Source of the DNA: Lojkania enalia | Lineage: Eukaryota > Ascomycota > Dothideomycetes > Pleosporales | Reading direction: 5' to 3' | Assembly (NCBI GenBank): GCA_010094045.1 | Contig: ML986583.1 | Coordinates: 301,532-365,531, forward strand | DNA: 64,000 bases | Shown here: positions 1 through 11,506 of the stretch, in pieces | Numbering within the stretch: position 1 is the first letter of the stretch | How the letters are laid out: the number at the start of each line of letters is the position of its first letter | Program-made: the position numbers and the translations under genes | Notes under the pieces: generated by a model | What the model saw: the letters and a program-made list of their open reading frames with translations, nothing else | Database searches by the model: none | Told to the model about the DNA's origin: nothing

Positions 1-1341
1 GGAGGGTATCGTTCATGGAAGATCAACCTTTACAGACTGCGTTGACGCGAAGCTTCGCCGATTTTATCAACTCGCCCACTTTCCCACGATCGTCGGAATA
101 CATATCACTTTTCATAGATGAGAACATGAAGAAAGGCATCAAAGGCAAGACCGAGGCTGAGGTCGACCAGGTCTTGGACAAAGCCATCGTTCTTCTACGC
201 TATATCCAGGATAAGGACCTCTTTGAGCGTTACTATAAGAAGCATCTCTGCCGACGTCTTCTAATGAACAAGTCTGTTAGCAGTGACGTTGAGAAGCATA
301 TGATTTCAAAGATGAAGATTGAGCTCGGCAATAACTTCACGCTGAAACTCGAGGCAATGTTCAAGGACATGACGATTTCGGAAGAGCTTACGGCTGGCTT
401 CCGGAGACACGTCGAAGGTCTTGGCGACAAGGACCCGAAGCGCATCGAGCTGGCTATTAATGTTCTTACGAGTATGACCTGGCCGCTAGAATCCATGGGC
501 TCGGGAGATGACGAGGAAGGCAGGAGAACCAGGTGCAACTTCCCGACCGCGATTGAGCGAATCAAGAGGGGCTTTGAGAAGTATTATAACGAGAAGCACT
601 CTGGCCGACAGCTGACCTGGCTCCCAAATATGGGATCTGCAGACATCAAGGCTACATTCCCCAAAGTTCCACAGAAAGATGGATCGACCAAAGAGCGTCG
701 ACATGACCTGAATGTCTCTACCTACGGCATGATCATTTTGCTTCTCTTCAACGAACTTCTAGCCGACCAATTCCTTACCTTTGAAGAGATTCAAGCGCAG
801 ACGAATATCCCGGATAGTGATCTGGTCCGCAATTTGCAGTCCCTGGCCGTGGCCCCGAAAACACGTATTCTAATCAAGGAGCCTATGTCCAAGGAGGTCA
901 AGCCTACAGACAAATTCTACTTCAATGAGGGCTTCCAAGGCAAGTTCGTCAGAATCAAAGTAGGTGTTGTGTCTAGTGGGAATAAAGTAGAGAGCGACCG
1001 AGAACGCCGGGAGACGGAGAAGAAGAATGACGATTCAAGAGGGTTCTGCATCGAGGCGGCTGTTGTACGTATCATGAAGTACGCTTACCCCTTCTCCTTT
1101 TTTTCCCCACGTGTTTCTTTGAATCGAGTTACGTTGAATTCGAGTTTGGCTCACAATGTTTTCTAGACAACGCAAAGAACTATCGCACCAGCAGCTCGTC
1201 ATGGAGACGCTCAGCCAGCTCGTCGGGCAGTTCAAACCGGAGGTCCATATGATCAAGAAGAGGATCGAGTCGCTGATTGAGCGCGAGTACCTGGAGCGCA
1301 TCGAAGAAGCCGAGGTGGATTCTTATCGGTACTTGGCATAG
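1..1341 (+). CDS. CUL3: Cullin-3, C-terminal part (5' end outside window)
   Basis: Scaffold of a CRL3 ubiquitin ligase, which binds BTB adaptors through its N-terminus and RBX1/E2 through its C-terminus. The window enters the gene in frame (bases 3-14 are coding before the ATG at 15), so roughly the first half is missing. Visible are the end of the helical repeats, the cullin-homology region (IKGKTEAEVDQVLDKA, YYKKHLCRRLL), a winged helix, and the C-terminal neddylation domain. The putative NEDD8-acceptor lysine lies in the VRIMKQRKEL context. One intron, 1079-1166 (GTACGC...TCTAG, 88 bp), splits the codon of that lysine; joining gives exons <1-1078 and 1167-1341, ending in the usual YRYLA tail. 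Similarity is clearly to cullin-3 rather than cullins 1 or 4. Confidence 0.93.
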
Positions 1342-1593
1342 TGAGCAACATGCCCCGCATGCCATACTTGCCTTTCTGTTTTCCAACTGCATGTCCTGTT
1401 CTGCCACTGGGCACTATGCATTTGAGAGTTTTCTTTCCCTGGCATCTGTTTTATTTAAAAATAATTTTTTTTGGGGGGATTTTCCAAGAAGGATTAGGGG
1501 CGTTTTCGGAATGTCCAGCTCTGCATCGTGCTTATAGCAATCTTGAGCGACTCATGGAAATCATAGCGGGGTGGTTTAGTATATATTGAGGCC

Positions 1594-1612
1594 TTTTTTT
1601 TTTTTTTTTTTT
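1594..1612 (+). repeat. Poly(T) tract downstream of cullin gene
   Basis: A run of 19 T on the coding strand about 250 bp after the cullin stop codon. Similar sense-strand T runs follow several other genes in the window. Confidence 0.9.
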
Positions 1613-3620
1613 GGGTCGAATGTGGATGGGGAAAGAACAGGGTAGATGGTCACGCATTCTTGAGCGATTGTAGCCTGTGAGATGGGATGGGATGAAATGA
1701 AACCAGATGATTTGGAATAGTCGAAAGATGATTCGAACAAAAATATCGATGTGTGCATATTGTCATCTTGGTTTGTGATGATGTAGATTATATGCAATGT
1801 TTGTCTGCCTATAGAAGTGCATGGGAATGGAGAGGGAGATGAGCGCTGCTGATGATGTGCATAGCTGGACCGGATCATCGGGAGCTGCATACGGAATATA
1901 TAGGGCTGGATTGCGGCGATCGATGGCGCGGGAGGGAGGTAAGGGCGATGCTCTAGAATGATAATCATGTCCCCCTGACATGTCACTGGTGCGGCGTATG
2001 CTGAACGCGCGGCAGTAGTTTATTGTGGGCTGGATGTGGAATAGGACTGCTACTAAAGGGGATGATGGACGCGCAAGCGAGCAAGCTAGGTCGGTGATTA
2101 TGGTGGCATTTGATAACGGGTGTTGTGATGCTGGTGCGATGGTTTTGGTTTGCGAGATCAACGTGCAAGTAGGAGGCTGAAAGTGAGCGGTAGGTGTCCA
2201 GCAGGGGATGAAATGAATGGGTAGGATCGGGATTGGGATTGGGGTTGCAATGTCAAGATGGTTAGCGACGCGGGTTCTGGATATGTTGACAGGAGGATTA
2301 GATGTCTTGTGGACCGATACTTTGTTTTGCACTAGTTGAATGCATACTTGGTCTTAGCGGAGCAATGAGAGGTGGACGAAATGAAGGACCAGGTCTATTG
2401 GCTGTGCAGATGCATTGCCCCTTGTGCAAAGCGGCTATTCCAGAAACGCCGGGTCCCAATTTTTGTGCAGAGATTTGTGCAGCGCCGATGTTGCTAATGC
2501 GGGTGCAAGGAAGATTTCTTATCGATAGAGCATTTCGCTGTCTTGGGTTGCAACACTCGGCAAACGGAGTCCTGATATTCTACGCATACGTACAGGGAAG
2601 AGATTTGACTGTTTGTAGTGGAGCAGAGGTATCCCTAGGTGGAGAAAAATTTGTGGAGGGCACGGTTCTAGGCTTTGTTGGAGATGAGGGTAGGATCAAT
2701 TATGTAGAATAGGGAGCGTGTTTCAGTCACTCGGACGGAAAGATTAAACTGTACCTCTAGCCACTAGCAGACGATTGAGTTGCCTGCTATTTTGCCGCTA
2801 GAATCCTAAACACATGCAAGACGTCTTTGCGATTTGAACAGCACCTGGATCAAGTAAATATTTCGCGGCCGTGGCCTCACATGCAAGACCAGCTCTTCGA
2901 ATGCACCGCATGAAACAGGATTCAAGGTTGTTCTCTAGACGTGGCCGGGGCGTAGGCGGCACGTTCAACGGAAGGATTGCGGCCTCCCGTCGGGCTTTGC
3001 GGGGCGTAGCGAACAGATATGGCTAGAGGCACGTGAAAAAGGATGCATCCAGGACGCATCTGGGCAAAATGCTGACTGCGATGAGGAACCTCCTTCTCCA
3101 TACGAATCATTTTTGGCATCACGGACCCAGCATATTTCGCCTATTAATGACCGCGGGGATTGGCTGGAACAAAAAATCGATTACTCAAGCAGGACGTGGA
3201 TGGGTCTAGCACGATAAGATTGTTGTTGTCCTGGTGGTCGGCGGTTCGTCCCAGCCTCCAGGGGCACCACGACGACCGATGATGCTGTTGGAGTTGAAGG
3301 TTCCCGTGGTCTCTTTGCTAGCGAACGACTATCAACGAGTTGTCAGCTGGAGTAGGGGATGGGACATCGGCATCAGCTGAGTAGAATAATACCGCCTATG
3401 CCGTATTCCGCATGCACTTGAGATAGATTGTCTGCTGTGTAACTACGGACTTTTGATGAGCATTGCGCTGAGATTCATTTATGCCTGTGCGGACGGACGA
3501 GAAGGAACTTGCGATTCGTGGACGCAGGTCATTGTCATTGTCGTCGTCAGCATGCGCACTATTAAGTATTGGCGGCGGCATTCGGAAGTCTTGTCGTTGC
3601 GTGTTCTTCCGGACGATGAT

Positions 3621-3648
3621 CGCTATCGCTATCGCTATCGCTATCGCT
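3621..3648 (+). repeat. CGCTAT hexanucleotide microsatellite
   Basis: Four tandem copies of CGCTAT followed by CGCT, in otherwise non-repetitive intergenic DNA. Confidence 0.9.
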
Positions 3649-4892
3649 TACTCTCCATGTTTCCCGAAACAGCCACGTTCCCCGAACTCAATTCTTCCTC
3701 CGTCGTCCAGAGCCTCCCGCAACGCAGAAACAACATGAAAACAACAACGCCGTGACAGCCCGTCTTTGCGCTACATACCAGGGCCCGAATGGACGAGTCA
3801 TTGGCCTATGGTGGCACGGAGATGAGAGGATCCTCGAGGCGCACAGTTCTCTTGATCTCGGCCGACTCCACTCTCAGTCCCACCGTTGCATTCTGATTGC
3901 GTCCAGCGGCGTGGGGCACCCAGGCCCCCATTACATTTATATGCTATTGAAGCCAGCTAGCAGTTAGAAGCTTCCCCAGTGCGTTCAGTACATACGAGCG
4001 CACAGCCGGACCGGCACTGGCGTTATCGATACCTATCCAGATTGCTGAGAGCACCCGGTATTCCAGATTGCTGCCACGTTCCAAAGCGCCAGGCAGGTTG
4101 TTTTGATGAATCAATGACCCGATTAAACACGGCGCCGCCCAAAATGACAGCGGCCTGGCTCGCTTCGGGTCCCCTGGCGGATGTACCTGGCGCGGCGCTG
4201 CGGGTTCCTGGACGGTGAAACGGCGGCGTCACGCGGCGTCAAATTGAATGGCGCCACGGACTGGCTCGCTGCAGGAACAAGCTTTTGTTGCGCCGATCCT
4301 CAACACGATCCGAGCGGGCTGCTGGTTGGCTCTGGAATCTCTGAAAATCCCCTGGTGCAAGTTTCAGCTGTCGTGAATGGCTACTATCCCTACTATCCCT
4401 CTCTTCCTCGCCCACGGGCGCGGCTCTCGTCTACTACTCTGATCCTGGAGACCGCCCCTGACTGGCTCGTCCACCAAATTGTAGATTGCTGTGGCTTACT
4501 TGGTGCGACTGCACGGCTAAGAAAAGTTTGCCCACTGGGGCTGACTGCCGCTGACATCCCCGTCTGCGTGCGCTGTCCAGGCCCAGCCCGCGCCATCGGC
4601 CATGGGTCGTCCCCCCCGTCCTCCTATATTAATTGAATCGGGCCTCTCCCCGTCTTTCCTCACCTTCACCTACTCACCACGGTGCTGTTGCGTTCACTCT
4701 CTTTGAGCATTCGCTCGTTCCATTCCTTGTCTGCATAGACACCACTCTCTTTGATTCCTAGCAATAGCCCTGGTCGGCCTCGATTCACACTCGACACTGC
4801 GCTCGAAGCTGCATTCCCATTCTCAGTCTATACCCTCTTGAAAAGTTCCGAAGCATCAGTATCCGACATCACAAAAAGCAAAAGCCGTCAAC

Positions 4893-6344
4893 ATGTCTTC
4901 TTCCATCAAGCTCGGTCTATTGACCCTCGTCTCCAGCGTAGCCGCTTACCCCCATTACGGACACCACAGCCGTTTCCACAAGCCCTCAGGCGGCTACGGC
5001 TCTCAAGGCCCCAATGTTCCGTACCCGACTGGTGGATGGCACTACAACAACACCGCTTCTCCCTCTGGCACCGGCGTTCCTGCTCCTCAGGAGGAGCCTA
5101 CTACTACCATTCTCGAGACCGTCTACTCCACCGCCACCATTGTGTCGACCATTTACGCCACCAAAGTACAGGGCGAGGGGGCCTATGAGAGCGTTGGACC
5201 AGAGGAATTTCCCACTGAAGCTGGCAATTGTGGCCCTGCCACCGTCTATGTCACTGAGACCAACAAGGTGACTGTGACTGTTCCGGCATCCAAGGCTCCG
5301 TTGTCGGAATTCCCCGAATACAGCGTGGCTACGACTATTCCCATTTCCTCTGCTGCTGCCAGCTCCACCGCCGCTGAGGTACCCACTTCAGACGTTCCTG
5401 TTAGCTCCTCTACTGCCGAGGCGCCCTCATACGAAGTTCCCGAGTCTTATGTGCTCGTATCATCCGTAGAGATCCCGAACAAGGGTGTCTCTTCCGTATC
5501 CGAATTCACTCCTGCGACGCCTACGCCTACGCCTACTCCCGAGTCTCAGCCTGAGACCAGTGCTGTCCCGGCTTCCTCTGTTGTGGAGTCTGAGCCCATA
5601 CCATCCGAGACTTCCACCCCGGTCTACTCCGGCGGTAAGCGTGGTTTGGCGTACAATGATGAAGCTCTCTGCTCTGCCTTCGGTAATGGCAAGTTCTCCT
5701 TTGCCTACAACTGGGCTTCGGTTGGCGGTGATTCTCTCCCTGAGGGCGTCAAGTACGTCCCCATGATGCACAGGCCCTCCGAAGCCACCCCTGAGCAATG
5801 GCTCCAGAACGTTGACAAAGCCGTCGCCGCTGGCACTGATACCGTCATGGGCTTCAACGAACCCGACCATCTTGACCAGGCCAATCTCTCCCCTGACGCC
5901 GCCTGCAGCAAGTGGAAGGAATACATGAACCCCATTGCCAGCTCTCACCCTGACGTCACCATCCTCGGTCCCTCCGTCACCAACGGCGGCGGCGAGATGG
6001 GTCTCACTTGGCTCGACAACTTCAACAAGATCTGCGGCTCTGGCGCCACCTGGCACGCGGCCAACATTCACTTCTACGACATCTACGATGGCGCCGTCGA
6101 GCGCTTCAAGACGCATGTAGAGAAGGCTGCTGCCATGTTCGGCAAGAAGGTCTGGGTCACCGAGTTCGGACTCAACCCTGGCGCGACCTCAGAGCAGGCA
6201 GCCGACTTCTTGAAGCAGGTCATGGAGTACATGGACGGCAGTGATGTTGTGCAGGGATACTCGTATTTCATGGTCGGCACCGGCGAGAACCAGCTCAATA
6301 CTGCTGGCGGTTTGTCCATTACGGGTGAGGTGTACAACTCGTAG
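4893..6344 (+). CDS. Secreted GH128 beta-1,3-glucanase (Asl1-like)
   Basis: Single-exon gene for 483 aa. A signal peptide (residues 1-18, ending in SVAA) is followed by a Ser/Thr/Pro-rich stretch to about residue 245 containing a PTPTPTPTP run, the kind of O-glycosylated linker that holds a protein in the cell wall. From about 248 (KRGLAYND) to the end lies a glycosyl-hydrolase catalytic core of family GH128 (Glyco_hydro_cc). The expected acid/base glutamate is E323 in GFNEPDH, and the expected nucleophile is E424 in VTEFG. Family members cleave beta-1,3-glucan, and the fission-yeast relative Asl1 is wall-associated; a role in wall remodelling is inferred. No GPI-anchor signal is visible at the C-terminus. 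Confidence 0.92.
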   Translation: MSSSIKLGLLTLVSSVAAYPHYGHHSRFHKPSGGYGSQGPNVPYPTGGWHYNNTASPSGTGVPAPQEEPTTTILETVYSTATIVSTIYATKVQGEGAYESVGPEEFPTEAGNCGPATVYVTETNKVTVTVPASKAPLSEFPEYSVATTIPISSAAASSTAAEVPTSDVPVSSSTAEAPSYEVPESYVLVSSVEIPNKGVSSVSEFTPATPTPTPTPESQPETSAVPASSVVESEPIPSETSTPVYSGGKRGLAYNDEALCSAFGNGKFSFAYNWASVGGDSLPEGVKYVPMMHRPSEATPEQWLQNVDKAVAAGTDTVMGFNEPDHLDQANLSPDAACSKWKEYMNPIASSHPDVTILGPSVTNGGGEMGLTWLDNFNKICGSGATWHAANIHFYDIYDGAVERFKTHVEKAAAMFGKKVWVTEFGLNPGATSEQAADFLKQVMEYMDGSDVVQGYSYFMVGTGENQLNTAGGLSITGEVYNS

Positions 6345-7287
6345 ATCCCTACCTCATAAACGTATCATGAAATGAGTCGAGGATTAGGTAGAGCTTGGTA
6401 GCTGACGTTCTTTTTGCATGGCGGCAGCGAAACAGAAAATCCGCATAGCGATGGTTTTGAGCTAGATTCTTCTTGTACTTTTTGGAAAATACTAGGGTTG
6501 GGAAATGGGTCGGTTTGTTATACATCGAGGTCTCCCGTTGCAAGGGATTGATCCATTGACATATTGTTTTTTGTGTAACATTTTATTCTATTCTGTAAGA
6601 CAGCCTTTTGAGGGGGTGATGCGGGTGGTTTGGTGCGCGTCGAGGGAAGCTGTAGGAAATTTACTGCAATGATGAGTATGAGTTCATGATATTTGTGTTT
6701 CGTAGATATTATGTTTCAATATGTGACTGGAGTGATCCAACTTTATGGGCCTTGTCCTACGCTAATAGGAAGACAACTCCGGGTTGCTTCTGCGCAGCTT
6801 CAGTTGCGATGTTGGGGAGATAATCTTCTGAGCGCTTTATGCCCGTATTTGGGCCCGGTATGATATACACTTGAATGTTCGAGGCTGTGTACTTCTGAAG
6901 AGAAGGTTAGTAGAGATCGGATCGGAGGCGGAGATAAAACAAGGGCCGATTCAAATTCTAGCACTCCCAACCGCCAATCAGCACACAATATTCGCAAATA
7001 CGACAGAGGGTTAGCGTGAAATCTAGACATTAAGCCTCCGCATTCGATTTCATGCCATCACGGCACCATGGACTCCCGACTATAGATCTACGGCAATCTC
7101 CTATGTCCGGACGAGGCCGTACATTAAGTGAAGATGCCCCATGCATCTTGTTGATGCGAATCACAGTTAGATGCTGACTGAATTGTCTGACCTGACCTAT
7201 CAAGCACAGCGACAAGGCTTAAGAGAGATGCAGAGAGTGTCATCAAAGCATAAATTATCTTGCTGGTAACCGAATTAAGAAAACAGC
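6345..7287. other. Intergenic spacer
   Basis: Contains the 3' flank of the GH128 gene and the upstream region of the Zn2Cys6 gene. Short ORFs on both strands are unsupported; no RNA gene or repeat was recognised. Confidence 0.6.
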
Positions 7288-8839
7288 ATGCCGGCTCGGA
7301 TCTCTAGATTCACAAACGGGGTAGAGCGGAAAAGAAAGGCGCACGAAAAGTCCCGAAAGGGCTGCGGAAACTGCAAACTAAGGCGTGTCAAGGTACATTC
7401 GTCTCCCCTTTTAGTATTACTTTTCTACAGTCACCCTGATCCCTCTTAGTGCGATGAAGCAAGGCCGCAGTGTAAGAAATGCTTAGCCTATGGTGTATCG
7501 TGCAACTATGACGGCAAACAAGCTTCCCTCGATTTATCTGCACAGGGCGCTTTCCAGGTCGATCTTTCAGAAAAACCGCCTGATGGCCGGACATGGGACC
7601 GGGCGGACGCAATTCGGGTGCCCGGACCATATATGAAGGGACTGTCTGATGCGAGGAACCTCGTCACTATAATTAATGATTCGCTGGAGGCGGATGCGGA
7701 AGGGGGGTTTGGGGCTCTTCAATGGGGCGCCCATTGGTGCTTTACACAAAAGCATCTTAGGATTATAGAAAGGTTTCAGCAGAGAACTGTTGTGACAATG
7801 GGGTCACGGCGTGTCGTGCCAGCATATAGAGATTCAGTTGCTATTATGGCTTTTCGGGTATGATATTTTCTTTCAGTCAACATACATTCAAGTTCATCTC
7901 AACAACTTGTCCCCCTATCATGGATAGATGGACATATACTTACGGCCGCAGCACACTTTCCTCATGCACATGGTCCTCAGCGTAACACTCCTCCACGATC
8001 TCCACCTCATCGGCTGCGACGCCAAAACCGCCGCCACCAACATTGCTCAAACTGCTTTACAACACTGGAACATCGCAACAACCCTATTCAATGGAGTACT
8101 CTCCCGCCCTATCGAACCGCACTCTCGCGATGCGCTTTGGGCTACTGCAGCACTAATGGGCTGCTCCGTCTTCGCCTACATCGAGACGTCCGACGTCGAA
8201 CAAGCCTGGCCACTCAAGACGCCCGACCCGCACGATCTCTCCTGGCTCAAGCTTAGCGAGGGCAAAAAAGCCATCTGGAACCTGGTCAACCCGGCGCGCC
8301 CAGACTCTATCTTCTCCGCCCTCTCCTGCGACCACCAGCGCCTCAGCGTCTACGCCTGGATCGACGAAAACGACATTTCGCGGATCCCGGAGCCGATGCG
8401 GAAGCTATTCGACATCGATGAAGGGAGCACAGTTGACAACAATGTCTACCACTTACCGGCGCTCATCTTCTCGCACCTCAAGGACGAGACGCCGAACCAG
8501 GACAACGTGCTCAACTTCCTCGCCTTCATGGGCAATGTCACCCCCGAGTTCCGCACCCTGCTCGAAATCAAGGATCCTCGGGCGCTGCTGCTAGTTAGTT
8601 GGTGGTTTAAGCAATTGCAGGATGGCGAGATTTGGTGGTTGAAGAGGAGGGCGAGTGTCGAAGGAGAGAGCATCAGGGTTTATCTAGATAGGTGGTTTGG
8701 TGGAGAGAAGGGGTTGAGTAAGACGTTTGATGGGCTGGGTAACGGTAGGATGGGTGTGGAGAAGGGGGTTCCAGATGTGTCTTGGAGTTGGGGGGATTGG
8801 AGGTGGGGGGAAGAGGAAGGTACTTGTTTCACGCAGTGA
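7288..8839 (+). CDS. Zn2Cys6 transcription factor, Upc2-like class
   Basis: Predicted nuclear DNA-binding regulator of 474 aa from three exons: 7288-7392, 7450-7857 and 7928-8839. The 57 bp and 70 bp introns have GTACAT...TTAG and GTATGA...ATAG ends. Intron 1 cuts the zinc cluster immediately before its third cysteine. The assembled cluster is CX2CX6CX6CX2CX6C, preceded by basic HEKSRKGC, at about residues 19-53; this HxKSRxGCxxCKxRRVKCDE form is typical of the Upc2/Ecm22-like group. The rest matches the usual fungal TF regulatory region (LMHMVLSVTLLHDLHL and following helices). The start at 7288 was chosen because it is the nearest in-frame ATG upstream of the cluster. The target pathway cannot be inferred; similarity to sterol regulators is at class level only. 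Confidence 0.88.
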
Positions 8840-10884
8840 TAGGTTGTGGTGGGGTTGGGCTGCGTTACTAAGAGGAATTTTTTTTTTTTTATTTTTTTTT
8901 TTTTTCTGGGAAGACTGTTTTTACTGTGTTGGCCTCTTGTCGATATGTAAGTAGGAAGCGGCGTCCGGGTAATACCTTCTCCCATAGATATGCACCGCCT
9001 AGTGGCTCGGTGCGGCTAAGCTTTGGTTTGCACGGAGTGGCACGTTTTACTTTTTTCCTCAACTTATTGTTCGACCTCGGGATATCTTCTTCATCTTAAA
9101 GATTCCATTTTTAAGCCTTAATGAATCATCTTAGCCTTACTTAATTCTACTTCTGTAGCCATGAGAATCTTGTTGTTTTTACGTAGCATGGGTTATTGCT
9201 CAATACAACGCTGTGCAGTTTGCTCAACCGACTCGGCAGGGCCCACGCAGACCATGTCGCCCTATTCATTGCCCATTGTGTCTCGCATGGGGCTGTATTT
9301 TCTAATGAAGCCTCGCCGCCGTACTCACTGGTCGGCTGGCTGCGGTTGTCATAAGTTAGGGGCACTCCTGAAGCCTACATCAGCACGGTTTCCTGCCTAC
9401 GGTCGCTGCAGGAAGTATGAAAGCGAGGCGGCAATGAATAAAAGGCCTGGATCGAATTGTATCCCAGGGAGATTCTAAGGCGCTAGCCTTCAACTTGTGG
9501 GGCAAAATGGTCATAACGGCCAGCCATACCCTGACAGGCAACAAGAAGATGACGACGTGATGGGCCGGAAATGAGATAGAGGCCCATACGAATCAAGGAA
9601 CACCAATGGAAACTTTTCAAGGACCCAGACCCAAGAAAAAGATCCCCTCAAATTGAAACATACTACAAGTGGCAAAAACTGCGAGATGGGGAACTCATCG
9701 AATTCCCGCTGTGAATGTTGTCTCTGATAAAACTAAGTAGAGATATTGTCTTACTAATTGGAATCCTAAAATTCTGATTGGAGATATATAGAGCTGGACA
9801 CCGTTGTCCGCAAATATATAGGAGCATTGGGATGAGGGCTCGGGAGCGATTTGAAGGCGGAATATCGGCAGGCTTGTGTTGAAGACAGAACAGGGATCAT
9901 AGAACTACATTGGTGATCTGCATTGCTTTTCTGGTGGTACTTAATCATTTGCACTGGTGTCACCATTCGGGGTTCCAGAGTGTTCTGTTCCTAAGATAAC
10001 AGACTGACAAGATTTCGAGCCATGTGAAACAGCGGAATGGCACTACCGCTTGTACACTAAATTGTTCCAACGGATAGAATTTTGCTTCCGAGATGCATAT
10101 TATAGGTATAAGCACGGGCCGCCACGCAAAGACATCAAGTCGCACACTAATACCTATTAAATCCCAACGACTAGCGATTGAGCAAGAGGATGGTCAAGTA
10201 GGATAGAACATGGAAGAGAAAATATCTGGCTGATTTGATTGCATTCTCCGAGAGTCGAAGGAACGTGTGTGTTTTCAAAGACAAATTCTGGTCAATTGAT
10301 GATGGGAACGTAGGAATCGTGATCAGATGTGCGAGATGGGAAAGCATTCAATCAGCACTGGATTGCAACACCAGACACTGGACATCAAAAACCCTAATGC
10401 GCTATTCACAACTCAGTAGGGACGCTGACGGTCTAATTCGAATAATCATTTGATAGAGAGCTGAATCCTGAGACCAGGCGTCCCGCATAAGCGCGACTAC
10501 CTTGGCAAACCTCAAACAACGTCATCGAACCCTAAACCTGCACCTCACCCCACCAAGCCTGCCATCACTTCACCATGCATTCCCCTTCGCCCCGCCTGTT
10601 CCTGCGTTCTTTCACTCGTATTTATCTGCCTTAACTCCGTGGGATGACTGTTCGTTGCATTTATTTTTTATAATTTAGAACTCGTCTTTTGCGAGCGCAA
10701 TTCGCAGCAAAGCCTGCCGCCTAGAAGCACATCACCAGCCTCGTCCTTCGCTGTGAACGCTCCGTCACACACCGTCCCACTCCTCTCGATCCACCAGAAC
10801 AACTCGCAACCGCAATCTACCGCATCCTCCTCCTCCTCCTCCTCCTCCTAGTCCTCGGCCCCCAAAACCAAAAAGACGCATAAC
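8840..10884. other. Intergenic region with A/T homopolymer near its left end
   Basis: A T-rich run (8880-8905, one A interruption) lies 40 bp after the transcription factor stop. The rest has only short, unsupported ORFs such as 9161-9478. The right end (10,680-10,884) is pyrimidine-rich and includes a TCC microsatellite at 10,824-10,849, consistent with the leader of the small ORF that follows. Confidence 0.55.
10824..10849 (+). repeat. TCC trinucleotide microsatellite
   Basis: About eight tandem TCC units within the pyrimidine-rich stretch upstream of the ORF at 10885. Confidence 0.85.
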
Positions 10885-11238
10885 ATGTGCCTCTTCACCA
10901 CAACACCAACCCGCTCCCACCACCACTCCGTCCTAGACCCGCCCCCGCACTCCTCCCGCTACACCGCCCACCCACCGCCCGGCCACATCCGCGTGTCAGT
11001 CCCCGCCAGATACTCCTATCGGCACTCGCACTCGTCTAGCGACTTCCATCATCGACACTCGCATGACCTGCATCGGCACTCGCACGATTATAGACGCTCC
11101 GGGGACTTTAGGGGGTCAGGAGATGTGCAGATTGTGGAGTATCGACGGAGTAGGCCGGCGGAGATTGAGTATGTGGAGCCGAGGGGCAGTTTTGTGAGGG
11201 ATGAGCGGCGGAGGAGTGTTTCGAGGGTGAGATATTGA
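10885..11238 (+). CDS. Small His/Arg/Ser-rich hypothetical protein
   Basis: 117 aa, single exon. It begins MCLFTTTP, has a His/Pro-rich first half, a block of repeated HSHD/HRHSHDY-type motifs (residues 47-72), and an Arg-rich C-terminus ending SRVRY. No signal peptide, membrane segment or known domain was recognised. Support for coding comes from strong C-ending codon use in the first half, a CT-rich leader directly upstream, and a poly(T) tract 12 bp after the stop like those behind other genes here. The His clusters could bind metal, but this is speculation. It could also be a chance ORF in biased sequence. Confidence 0.45.
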   Translation: MCLFTTTPTRSHHHSVLDPPPHSSRYTAHPPPGHIRVSVPARYSYRHSHSSSDFHHRHSHDLHRHSHDYRRSGDFRGSGDVQIVEYRRSRPAEIEYVEPRGSFVRDERRRSVSRVRY

Positions 11239-11249
11239 CGTGCTGGACC

Positions 11250-11271
11250 TTTTTTTTTTTTTTTTTTTTTT
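11250..11271 (+). repeat. Poly(T) tract
   Basis: Run of about 22 T, 12 bp beyond the stop codon of the small ORF ending at 11238. Confidence 0.9.
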
Positions 11272-11506
11272 CCTATGTACAAATAAAAAGGGAAATAGAG
11301 GGAATTGTTATAAGGGATTGGGATGAGCGGTGGATTGGTAAGTTAGCTGGGGATGGTTTGATTTGGTTTGGGTTGATGTGGAAGGAATACTAGTGCATGG
11401 CGGATCTGGTCTTTTAAGTCGCATATTTATGATTTAATGGGTTGCGTTGGTACAGCATATAATACACATATGCTACATAATAATCCTAATACTTTATCCA
11501 ACCTCC

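Larger units (their letters stand above)
1342..4892. other. Intergenic region, no convincing gene
   Basis: A long spacer between cullin-3 and the GH128 gene. It holds short ORFs (for example 2302-2712, plus, 136 aa) that show no domain, no homology I recognise, and no supporting intron or codon signal. It contains a poly(T) tract and a CGCTAT hexamer repeat. The last ~250 bp look like a promoter/leader: a TATATTAA element near 4625 followed by CT-rich sequence before the ATG at 4893. Confidence 0.6.

Noticed and set aside
1763..2332. 189 aa minus-strand ORF
   Set aside because: Overlaps other ORFs on both strands; Ile/Pro/Thr/His-rich composition typical of a chance reading of noncoding DNA.
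2302..2712. 136 aa plus-strand ORF after cullin-3
   Set aside because: No domain, splice or promoter support; amino-acid composition looks random.
4181..4636. 151 aa ORF in the GH128 promoter region
   Set aside because: No recognisable feature and lies where the promoter of the glucanase should be.
5460..6116. 218 aa minus ORF inside the GH128 gene
   Set aside because: Antisense shadow caused by the strong third-position GC bias of the real gene.
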